From positions 542,501-606,500 of the forward strand of contig OZ037769.1 in NCBI GenBank assembly GCA_964035545.1: DNA of 64,000 bases, written 5' to 3'. The notes beneath the pieces were generated by a model, which ran no database searches, was not told where the DNA came from, and was given only the letters and a program-made list of their open reading frames with translations. The DNA comes from Bugula neritina. Lineage: Eukaryota; Bryozoa; Gymnolaemata; Cheilostomatida; Bugulidae. This document shows positions 1 to 12,500 of this stretch, piece by piece (within the stretch, counting starts at the first letter, position 1; every line of letters begins with the position of its first letter). A program made the translations under genes and the position numbers.

Positions 1-52
1 GACTCCCTAGTTATTAGGATGCTATTATACCTGTATACTACGCAATACTCAC

Positions 53-2928
53 GGCTCTCAGGGCTAGTAACATCTTCTCTTGCAATCTCAGATTGATTAT
101 GTTGAGTATTCACTGCAATCATTGCTATTTCATATTTGGTGTAGGGAATTATTCCCTCTTTTATTGTTAGTTCTCGTTGAGCATTTACGTCAAACTGCAT
201 CTGAACGAAATATTTCCCATTCTCACGAACAGTCAGGTTATAGTGAGATAGAGATTCGCAGAATGACTTTGATGCCTGCAAAACATTCAACATATATGGT
301 TTGATTCAACGTTCAACCCCAATTAAACCTTAAGCAAAAATGTTGCTAAAATTTTCAATATTCAACATCTTCAAAGCACCAAAACTCACAGAAAACTTAA
401 AAGTAATAAGAATTATATAACAATATGTCATATAAATTAAATGCAATAACATTGAGCTTGTAGATTTTTTCTAAAATATTTGATATAACTCGAATGACTA
501 ACGATTTTTAAATTGAAAATATTTGAGACTATTGCGTAGTATATAATAATTGAACTATACTAAACACTAAATGCTAGTTCCATTTGATTTTAACAAACCT
601 AAGATTAAAGACGTTATTCACTGGATACAAAACTTGCAAGGCACTTTAAAATAACTTGAATCTTCCCAATTAATATTTGATTTTAATTTAACTGGTCTTA
701 TAGCTTGAGTTGGCTTGCATGGTTAGTGCCCACAAAACATAGTTTCCCATCTCGATTTCACTGATCACTGCTATAAATAGTAATTCCAGGACAACAAACT
801 TATATTTCTATGCAATAATGCATTTAGCTCACCTGCCATTTGATGTCAAGATGAATTGTGTTCTGCTTTTTGACCTCAAAAGTAGCAGTGAATGACACCT
901 TTGTCGGAACTGACAAATGGCAACAAAACTTAGTTGTGATGCTAATAATGAAATCTATGTATGCTTATAAGAACAGCAAAAGCATTTAATCAAAGCTATA
1001 GGAAATTGTACCTTTATTTTCATTTAAGTTATTTACATACAGAAATTATTTAAATATTTTAATTGGTGATCAATTATTTATCCTAAACTTATTTTCATGT
1101 GATAACAAAGCTATAATTAAACATTGTCAACGTTCACATCTATGTATATATGAGACACTATAGGACATCATAGACTTACTTCCACAGGCCGTCTGTGTGG
1201 AAGCTGCTGTTTCCTCACTAAAACTCTCACCAATATTGGCTCTGAGGCTACACAAAACCAGAGTGTAAGGTTGAAAATTACAAACGAGTTTTGCATCTGA
1301 TACGTATGACCAGTTGGACTCGTTGCATTTCACCTACAAGTTATCAGGAGGAGACAACTTCAGTAAAAATAGTTTAGAGTAGAGAATATTCTAGATAGTG
1401 AGCAGCAGACGTCATAAGATGTCAAATATGTCATTACCTGGTACTTGACAATCTCTGCAGGTGCTCCAGGGTATGACACGGTCACCCAGGAGAGATGGAC
1501 ACACACTGAGGACAGAGTTGTTAACGTGAAGTTCATAGGAGCAGGTAGCGTCGCTGTCAATATAATTTTATATATTGTATTTTACTATATTATATTATAG
1601 TATAATACAATGTATTATATAAAAATATATTCTACTATACTATTATATTATATTCACCTATTTATTAGATCATGTTATAACATAATATATTATACAATTA
1701 TTTATAGTATTCTATAATATATTACAATATATTATATTGCATTGCACTATGTTTTGTTATACTATATTAGGTTATATTGCTTTTTTATGTTATAATATAT
1801 TATACTATATTACATTATTTTGGATTATATTATTTTATATCATAATAATTTAGTACACTATATTATATTATAGTATTATATTGCAATGCATTGCATTACA
1901 CTGTATAATATCATAAAACATCCATCATATCATATTGCTTATATTATATATTGTATTGTTTCATAATTATTTTCCTGACATCCACTCTTGCAGTGTTTAC
2001 CACATCATATTGTCAATAGAAGTAGCTAAGTAATACACTAGCAGCATATAATACATTCCTATAGTAAAGCTACTATATCACTGTATATTCCTATAGTAAA
2101 GCTGCCATATCACTGTATATTCCTATAGTAAAGCTGCCATATCACTGTATATTCCTATAGTAAAGCTATACCATATCACTGTATATTCCTATAGTAAAGC
2201 TATACCATATCACTGTATATTCCTATAGTAAAGCTATACCATATCACTGTATATTCCTATAGTAAAGCTATACCATATCACTGTATATTCCTATAGTAAA
2301 GCTATACCATATCACTGTATATTCCTATAGTAAAGCTATACCATATCACTGTATATTCCTATAGTAAAGCTATACCATATCACTGTATATTCCTATAGTA
2401 AAGCTACCATATCACTGTATATTCCTACAGTAAAGCTACTATATCACTGTATATTCCTATAGTAAAGCTATACCATATCACTGTATATTCCTATAGTAAA
2501 GCTACCATATCACTGTATATTCCTATAGTAAAGCTATACCATATCACTGTATATTCCTACAGTAAAGCTACCATATCACTGTATATTCCTACAGTAAAGC
2601 TACTATATCACTGTATATTCCTATAGTAAAGCTATACCATATCACTGTATATTCCTATAGTAAAGCTACCATATCACTGTATATTCCTATAGTAAAGCTA
2701 TACCATATCACTGTATATTCCTATAGTAAAGCTATACCATATCACTGTATATTCCTATAGTAAAGCTATACCATATCACTGTATATTCCTACAGTAAAGC
2801 TACCATATCACTGTACAGTATGGACAGCAGATGTACATAATAAGTATGACGTTACCTGCACATGATGATGCAAGGAGTAAGCACATAGAGAGAAAACAAC
2901 ACTGTACTCTAGATATGCAGCTCAACAT
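53..2928 (-). CDS. FN3-repeat surface or secreted protein, 5' part (gene A, partial)
   Basis: Exons in transcript order: 2856-2928, 1438-1553, 1180-1333, 833-909 and 53-275; the gene continues past the left edge. The first exon starts at an ATG and encodes 24 residues of hydrophobic signal peptide (core FLSMCLLLASS) ending with phase 1. The next two exons form one fibronectin type III domain (LSWVTVSYPG in its first half, PYTLVLCSLRANIGES in its second). The last two begin a second FN3 domain ending in IPYTKYEIAMIAVNTQ and a donor at 47-52. Reading phase matches at all four junctions, which supports the model strongly. FN3 repeats occur in adhesion proteins and receptors; the 3' part, and so any membrane or kinase/phosphatase domain, is outside the window. 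A minisatellite fills part of the first intron. The ligand is unknown. Confidence 0.8.
1560..1985. repeat. AT-rich low-complexity intron sequence
   Basis: Intron 1 of gene A contains about 420 bp made almost only of A and T, with irregular tata/atta motifs. No unit of fixed length is visible. Confidence 0.7.
2052..2815. repeat. 31/34-bp minisatellite in intron 1 of gene A
   Basis: About two dozen head-to-tail copies of a unit containing cctatagtaaagct and catatcactgtatatt. There are two length variants, 34 bp with gctatacc and 31 bp with gctacc or gctgcc, plus a tatag/tacag variant. Blocks of variants are themselves repeated in the same order, which suggests unequal exchange or slippage of multi-unit blocks. 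Confidence 0.95.
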
Positions 2929-2989
2929 GTTCTGTGCTAACATTCCGTTATAGAGAGATCTAAACAGTCAGCTTACTGTAACTTACTAA

Positions 2990-4330
<1,341 letters not shown>

Positions 4331-5551
4331 TCATTCGACAGTAAATTTCCAAAGTCCTGAGCTACGAGCTGCCCCCCATAATTCACCATTGAATAAACAT
4401 ATCCCTGACAGAGACTCTTTATCAGGTAGTTGAGTGAACTTCTTATGACGTACTTCCTGTTTGAACTCACCTATATATTGTAGTAATCAGTTGAATATAT
4501 AATCATATATAGTATACCTTGATGAAGAGTGTGTCTGTTTATATATAGAGTAGTATTTAGATATAAACTATAAACTGTAATATATATTAGTATACACTGC
4601 TTGGTACTCAACCTGGTATATAGTTTCAACATCCTATGACTATGTAAACCACCAAGCAATTGTGCAGGCTAATTTATAATATAGTATGTCAATGTGAAAT
4701 TAACCATATACTACAGTTTTAAAACCTAGCTATACATGTCACATTATTTTACCATAGAAAGTACATATAACATATAGTCAAGGCAAGAGTGGCGATGTAT
4801 TACCTGTATCAGAGTTTAGGGTGAATAATGATTTGGTAGCTTTAGAATACACCCAAACTTCTCTACTTGTGTGGTCTAATGCTATACTTCTGGGATTCTT
4901 CACCACAGCAGAGGTCCATGTGATGGTGTCAGACCTACAGTCTAGTCTGTGTACTCTGTTAGCTAGACAGTCAGATATGAGTAGACTGTGTGGAGGGCAG
5001 ATGTTGAGGTAATCTGGACTTACAAACAATGAGTTTGATAGAGTAGATAGTAGTGACCTGATGTAGCAGAGTATACACAGAGTTGTTTGTTATCTGGATC
5101 TGACACATACACTTTGTTGTTACACACAGCTAACTGACTTATAAACTTGTAGTCTGGTACAGACCATCTTTTTACTTCAATATATTTACTATCAAAGACT
5201 ATAACCTGTCTCTTTGCACTAGGCGTTTCCTCTAGCCAAAGAGTATATGCCATGTTGTTATATAGTATTGTATAGAGATAATGTGGCCACTATCTGCTGT
5301 AGTGACAGATTTCAATACTCTGTGTGATCTACTTTGACCGCCTCTCTCACTAGTATCTGGAGATACTCTACTATCTACTACATCAAACCCACCATTTCTC
5401 CCCACCAACATCTTACCCTCCCACTCAGTGACATCATAACAATCCTGACTCATCACAACAGAACACTCAGGATCTAGACTGCTCTATCCTTGTGACTCCC
5501 TCTGTAAGCAGAATACTGAATAATTATATTTATAATGTGCATGAGATATCA

Positions 5552-5559
5552 TATTAGGC
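5552..5559. repeat. 8-bp target site duplication, left copy
   Basis: The sequence tattaggc directly precedes the hAT element and recurs directly after it at 7275-7282. The orthologous position in gene C (about 19800) has it once. Confidence 0.93.
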
Positions 5560-7274
5560 CAGGGCTGTCCAACAGGCGGCCCGCGGGCCGGATCCGGCCC
5601 TCCAGCTATATTTGTGTGGCCCCCCAAGGTATAGCCAGTTACAAATTTTTGTTGATCAAATTTGCTAACTAGCCCGAAACAGCAGCACATAGGATAGTTG
5701 AGAGCATCCCACTATGAATTTCTATTAAAATGTAGTTTAAGTTCTTCTACAATATTGTTCTGTGGGTGGTATGCGTGTTGCCTACTTGTCATTGTTTAGC
5801 CTGAGATCAAACTACAACCAATAACAGCAAGCTAGTCATTATAGTCTGTTAGCTAGCAAGCCTGTGACTTATAGCAATGTAGACGTCTATATTATATTCT
5901 CATCTCTACGCGTTCACTGAAGTGTGAAGTTATGCACAGTGTTTACTAGTGAAAAAGAAATATACCATTTCCAGTGTATAAATCCACAATTTATATTAAA
6001 TCTAAAAGTCATTGCTTTTTTTATTCAGATATCATGTTTTGCTGCTAAGATATTTTATTGGTACTAAAAAAAATCAACTTTTGAGGCAAAGTTAGCCAAA
6101 AATGTGCAGTTTTTTTCTATAACTTTGCAAAAGAATGAAAAAATTCCAAAAAAGTTGCACTGGGAAAAATAAGATTCACAACATAGTTTTTTTATTTTAA
6201 TTCTAGTAGCCTACAATCAAATGAGATTGTTTTTACTGGTACTGAATTTTTACACAGTTACAATGCAAACCTCAGCAAGGCAGTTGCAGCTAAAAAGTTG
6301 CCCTTAGCTATCCTGTGCAGACAGATATTTTAAAGACATTTAATCAGGACTGGCCATATATAGAGACAAGACTTTTTTGAAAGTATAACTAAGATCTCAT
6401 TTTTATTGATTGTATTGTGAAAGATAAGTAATTGAAGAATCCCTGATACACTTCACTTATGCAGTATTAAAGTATTATTGTGTATATGTTCATTTTCATT
6501 TACATACTGTTTTAAGGTTAGATGCCTAAACAATTTTGTTTTATAATGAATTTTGTGCGAGTATGTACTGAAAAGATTTGGGAGTTGTAATTATCTTGAC
6601 CTTTGACCTTTGACTGCTTGTTAGACGCTGCACTGCACTGAGACGGCTTGAAGGTTTGAACTTTGAACCTTCAATTTTCAGTCAAATGAAATACACAAAA
6701 ATAGATACTACACTTCACTCACTAATCAGCACATAGTCCAGCAACTAAGGGTTGCATGTTCTGATACGAAACTAGATAAATTATCAACAGAATTGTTCAA
6801 GGCAAACAGTACTCACTGTGTACTCACAACTGTCTCACTGATGGTTGTAAAATACAACTATACCGGTATTAGTACAGACTTTTAGAACTGGCGCATCTTG
6901 TTTAAATTTGCATGTGCAATCATGAATATATACTTTGTATGTATATATGTATAATTTTTTATGCACAAACATAAATGCATATATAATTATTGATTATTTA
7001 AGTAATAAAAATGAAATGTTTCTTGTTTACCTATTTTAATTAAATAAATATATATGCACATACACACACGTAAGTAATATATATCTATTTAAATATATTA
7101 TAATTTTAATAAACATGCAAAGCCTAGCCATTGCTTATAATTATAATACATATAGCCTGCAGATGTTTAATGAATCTTGAAAATTGATTTTAAAAACATA
7201 AAAATTTTTGTGGCCCTCGGCCCCAGCTAAAACTTGCAGACTGGCCCTCGGTCTGAAAAGGTTGGACACCCCTG
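5560..7274. mobile_element. Non-autonomous hAT DNA transposon
   Basis: A 1715-bp insertion with terminal inverted repeats: the left end reads cagggctgtccaac, and the right end on the other strand reads caggggtgtccaac. It is flanked by perfect 8-bp direct repeats (tattaggc), the size hAT transposases create. The left end is followed by a GC-rich cggcccgcgggccgg block, and both ends have further ggccc-type motifs, as in Charlie-like hAT ends. I find no open transposase frame, so it is either a deletion derivative or too decayed to read. The element is absent at the matching place in gene C, which contains one copy of tattaggc, so it arrived after the B/C duplication. Confidence 0.93.
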
Positions 7275-7282
7275 TATTAGGC
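7275..7282. repeat. 8-bp target site duplication, right copy
   Basis: tattaggc immediately after the right end of the hAT element; partner of 5552-5559. Confidence 0.93.
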
Positions 7283-9559
7283 TGACTAAGTAATCAAAGT
7301 GGTGCACTAAGCTTAAATTATGGAACATATGGTAACTGTAAGTTATCTGTAGCCATAATCTATAATTAAGCAATCATGCATCAGATTTCAACTTGAAAAA
7401 ACAATGTTTAGTACTTAGCCATAAAGTAATAAATGATGTGTTTGTTGGTATATTTTTCAGCAATTTTATTCTAAAAAGTAAAATTTGTCATTTTACAACC
7501 TAAAACACAGTGTCATATATGCATCATGGTGCAATCAACAATGCAAATTAACATAGAAAGATGCAATCGAAACAAAAAAGTGTATCACTATGCAGTGTTT
7601 CCGGGACACTTTTTAACAATATTTTATCATTCTTGAGAATTTAGCTGCTTGCTATTGGATTATATTTAAAAAGACTCTAGTTTTTGAATTTTTATATAAA
7701 ACCAGAAAATTTTGGCTGCTTTCAAATTATAAAAGACTTTATAGATCAGTGACATGCAATAAAATCAACTTTGTGTATTATAAGGTATGCAATAAGAGTA
7801 TCTAATATTAAAATTCCAAACCTAAATTAAAATAAGATACACACACAAACTTTTCTGCCTAAGGCTCCAATGATTTGAAGTCTATCATTAATAGCAACCC
7901 TTCAAAGTATTGTACTTGAAATTCCCAAGGTTTTAGAAATTATAAGAAAAAACTTTTTCTGTGATATAATGATTTCAAAATATAAAGGGTAAAATTTTTA
8001 AATGTCAGACCTAGTTAAAGAATGAAGCACGTATGTTAAGTTTTTGCCATGTCAAACTCGTTATCCAATATTTATGTTCTCTAAATATAGTTCTTTTTAG
8101 CCAATGAAAATATGGCTAGCAAAACAAATACTTATATACATTGCAAAGTGCTTTATTTTAGGCAGGATTTACTTTGCTAATTATAGTGACAAACCTGGTT
8201 TGTTCAAAGTTATCCATATATATCAACAGCTATACATAGGAGTTAATCTGTCAGTTTAAATAGATTTCCCCTGCTAGCTTGACCAAACATTTACTTTTTT
8301 GCTTTAAGTAGAAATTCCCAAACTTTGAACTAGCTAAGCCATACATGGTTATTGTGAAAAGATTGCATGTACCTACTCCATTTACTATTTTATCTATTGC
8401 AGTAATTTCACTAAAAATTGTGTTCAAATATTTTAGTTTGCTACTAGTCTTAACTAACAACGACAATTGAGAATTTCTAGTATGACAGAAACTTTTTAAA
8501 TAAATATAATGCTTCCTCTTTGAGTAAATGAAGATTAGAGAATACAAACAATGGAAAATTTCATTCTCGTAGCATCATCAACAGTACATGGCAAATGAAG
8601 ACCAGAAAGCATAACAATAAAATAGACAGCCTATTCTTATCCTCTCACCTTGACTGCCTCCACAGGCCAGTGACACCAGTATAATAAACTGCTTGTCACC
8701 AACTTTACCAATATCTTTACTGTATTCACTTAACACCATTCTCTCTTCTGCCAGTCTTTCTCTAGAACTTCCTCCATGTTGTCAGCTGAAAGGTTCGATA
8801 CTCCTCTTTGAATATCAGCCACCAACTCATCTTGCTGTTTTAAATATTAGAAGAGTTTTGATTAATCATGTTTTTTTATATTGAAGAAGTGTTGAAATAT
8901 CAAAAGGGTACTCAAATAACAAAGTTGCTGTGAATAGTTCGTATACTGCTGCAAAAATATGTAAACTTGCTAAAACTATATATTATTAGCATTTAAACAA
9001 AACTTCTATATTTATAGTAAAGGTGCGTGTTAATATTGTATAAGTTTCCTTTAGCACAAATTTGTCCCAGCTTATTAAATTTTTACTCATTCATTTTTAC
9101 ACCTATAATAACATGTGTGAACTTATAGACAAAACTACTATATACTGCAGATGCTACAATTTTCAGGTTAAATGGAAAACTGCAAATGTTATAATAGGCC
9201 TACCATGAGTGTAAGAATTTATAAATAATCACTAAGCAACGAAGTCAATGAGTTGTATATGAGAAATTACTAGACTCAACATGTCAGCCTAAGAAATAAA
9301 GTAAGCTATAAGTAGATACTACCAGTATACTATAACTTTTTAATTCTCTCATCACTAATTTGTTGATTTGCCTAGTCTAAGCTGTTACCATTTTCCCAAT
9401 TCATCACTGCTTTCCATATTTTTCATTAATTTATTGAAGCAGGTTAATCCAATGAAAGCATATGCAACCAAAGCCAATTACAAATATATTTGCGGCAATG
9501 GGTGAACAAAGTGTATCGCTACATGTTTTATCACAAAGAGGCTTCGCAGCTGCCAACTA

Positions 9560-9620
9560 TAGAGGTTTGAGTGTTGGCTTAGTAGATTTGAAGTTATGGG
9601 CTCGATTCCTAGTAAAGGTC
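9560..9620 (+). repeat. tRNA-like / SINE-like fragment
   Basis: An A-box-like tggcttagtag is followed by a B-box-like gggctcgattcc. In copy 2 (about 22215-22280) the same place gives a TGGG/CCCA stem with a 7-nt loop, like a T arm. The box spacing (about 26 nt) is too short for a functional tRNA, so this is at best a tRNA-derived remnant. A weaker relative lies at about 9993-10030. Confidence 0.35.
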
Positions 9621-10909
9621 ATTGGAGATGTTATAGGATTAAGAGTATCCAGTCATATATATTGCTTCTGTGCTACATTTGAATAAGCTTTTAGTTTACT
9701 TTAAAAACTCCTTCTCTTAGGAGTTTCTCACGCAGATATGGTGACTATATATAAACTCTCTCAATCATTTATTATATCACAGAGAGACTCAACAAGGCAC
9801 CTAAATGTAGCTATATAACTACTGCTTTACTTTTTGCTGCAAGTATCAATTGCATTGATTATTCAGCATGTTTTATCCGAGTGCTATAGCAACAAACTTT
9901 CTTTAAAAAAATTTGCAAACAATATAGTTTTTAATTTTCATTCAATTGCAATTATGTTTATAAACCATTTTGTTGAAAACAATGCCTAAAGCATTGGTGG
10001 CTTAGTCGCTGGCTTCGAAGTTATTGTTCAAAATATTTTATGGGTTAGTAATGTAAATCAGAAACTATAAGAGAGAAATCTGTCAGCACTGTTAGAAGCA
10101 AAGCCTTTCTCCTACCTCAAACTCTATTACCACTGAGATTCTCACGGAATGGAGAGATTGAATAAATAAGAATATTTTACCTATTCAGCAGATCATACCT
10201 TTTTCTCTAAGAGAGTGATATATTTCTCTTTTTGAACTTTCCAGCTGGCATATTTTCTTTTATATCTTTGAAGAAACTGTTCATCATAATCTTCTGTGGT
10301 GTGTGATGTTTCAGTTTTCAGGCACTTTGTTTCTTTTTTGCACCTGTAAAAGTATAGTTATGTAACTTTTACTATCTATTATACAATAATTTTAGTTTGT
10401 CTTCCAAATTAGTTGTTAACATGTTATACTTTCAAAACTGTAATATGAAGTATTAAAGTTATGTGCAAGTTAAAATTATATTCTTGGAGTAATTTGTTCA
10501 TGCGTTAGAAAAAATTATCTTGACTTATCTGAAATGATATCTGATAATACTTTTTCTGAGATATTTGCATTGAGGCATGAAATAATTCTATACTTTGCAG
10601 AGTAGAACTTTTATTTGAGTTACGGAAGTCATAATTTTTATGAAATTCTCAAGTTATGGGAAATTTTAACCTCTACTTCAGGTGTGAAATACAACAGTGC
10701 CATATAATACAATGTAAAATAACTTACTTGTAGCATAAAAACAGTAGACAGGATGTGCAGAACATATCAATATGTCTTTTACACTTTCCAGATTGACACT
10801 TCTCTCCATCATCTGAAAAATTAGTTTTAAATGATAAAACAATTATGAAAGTTATCATCAATATCAATGTTTTACACAACATAATATGCTCCTGTACTCC
10901 TGTACTACT

Positions 10910-10910
10910 G

Positions 10911-10946
<36 letters not shown>

Positions 10947-11787
10947 AAAACACACACACTCACACACACACACGCACACACGCACGCACACACGCACGCA
11001 CACACGCATGCACACACACACACACACGCAAACACACACACGCAAACACACGCACGCACACACGCACGCACACACGCAAACACACACACATACACACAAT
11101 CAAGCACACACACACACGCAAACACACACACGCAAACACACACACACAAGCAAACACACACACGCAAACACACACACACACTCTTACACACACATACACA
11201 CATTTGCAAACACACACACACGCAAACACACACACACACACGCAAACACACGCAAACACACGCAAACACACACATACACACGCAAACACACACACATACA
11301 CACACATACACACACATACACACACACACGCAAACACACACACAAGCAAACACACACACAAGCAAACACACACAGACAAGCAAACACACACACAAGCAAA
11401 CACACGCACACACTCTCACACACACACACACGTACACACACACGCAAACACACGCAAACACACACACATACACACACATACACACACATACACACACACA
11501 CAAACAGCACACACACACACACAAACACAAACACACACACACACACACAAGCAAACACACACAGGCACACACACTTTTTTATAGAATTACATCTTTGCTG
11601 GTGCATATAAACGTTGCATAACACACATGCGCGCACACACACACACACACACTCTCTCACACACTCTCTCACACACACACATACACACACACACACACAC
11701 GCTCTCTCACACACTCTCACACACACACACTCTGTCACACACACATACACACGCACATACGCACACACACAAACACACACACACACA
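10910..11787. repeat. Imperfect (CA)n microsatellite in intron 2 of gene B
   Basis: Nearly 880 bp of CA repeats with cgca and caaaca interruptions and a short non-repetitive break at about 11574-11618. On the transcribed strand it reads (TG)n beginning 3-4 nt after the 5' splice site of exon 2. Apparent long frames here are low-complexity artefacts. Confidence 0.95.
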
Positions 11788-12500
11788 TTACCTGCCAAAT
11801 GATAATCTTTAAGAGCATCGGCCAGCTGCTGTATATCTCGCTGTAGATCAGAAGTTATTCTACAAACTGGGTATGACTGAGCAGAATATTCTGTTAGTCT
11901 CTCTTTACAGAAAGGGCAGCAATTGTTTAAACTCCTTAATATTGTATCTGCAACAGAATTGTATTATTATTGGCAGCAATTATGAAATAAAGCTTTTATT
12001 CGATTTCTTTACAGCCAATAGCTCTGAAAGTAAAAAATCTATACTAGAAGAAAATAATTCACATAAATATTACAGAAAATATAAACTGAATACTTTAGAG
12101 TAAAAACTCAACACACATGTTAAGTGAGCTAGTCAACTCTTACTTAATACAATAAACATAAATTGTTTATGATTTTAAATTAGTTGTACTGCCTATAGAA
12201 TAGAACTATCTATCCCTGTTGATTAAGCAGCCCAAATTGTTAGGCACGCTATTATCTAAACTCAAATGCATTAATACACTAGAAATATGATTATGAATGG
12301 TTATATAATAAATGTTTGAATATTTTAACCATAAACAAAGTCAACAGACCTAAGCATGGAGCACACATCATATGCTGACAAGGCAGCAATCTCAACTCTC
12401 TCACATTTGTACAGATTCCACATTCCACTGTGAGTTGGAAAGCTTCAATGACTTTGGTTCCTGCTGACTTAGAACCAGCATTTGATGCCATCTCTCTATT

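Larger units (their letters stand above)
4331..12491 (-). pseudogene. TRIM-like RING/B-box/coiled-coil/propeller pseudogene (gene B)
   Basis: Exons: 12350-12491 (5' part from 12500), 11792-11947, 10728-10812, 10199-10343, 8649-8834, 4804-5501 and 4331-4470. All seven exons and their splice sites match those of intact gene C. The RING is complete (C-x2-C, C-x-H, C-x2-C, then CPFC), the B-box-like exon has its cysteines, and the last exon ends at a TGA at 4331. Exon 5 lacks 40 nt that gene C has (186 against 226 nt), which shifts the frame. The propeller exon has three further indels: 2 nt lost near 5480, 2 nt gained near 5265 and 1 nt lost near 5056. A full-length product is therefore not possible, although a short RING/B-box protein could still be made. 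Long-read sequencing error could explain the single-base indel but not the 40-nt loss. A hAT element sits in intron 5. Confidence 0.85.

Noticed and set aside
5484-5690. Frame across the left end of the hAT element as a transposase start
   Set aside because: It straddles the insertion junction and has no transposase motif.
10724-11812. Long Cys/Val and His/Thr open frames on both strands
   Set aside because: They are translations of the CA/TG microsatellite. The real content here is exon 3 (10728-10812) and the donor side of exon 2 (11792) of gene B.
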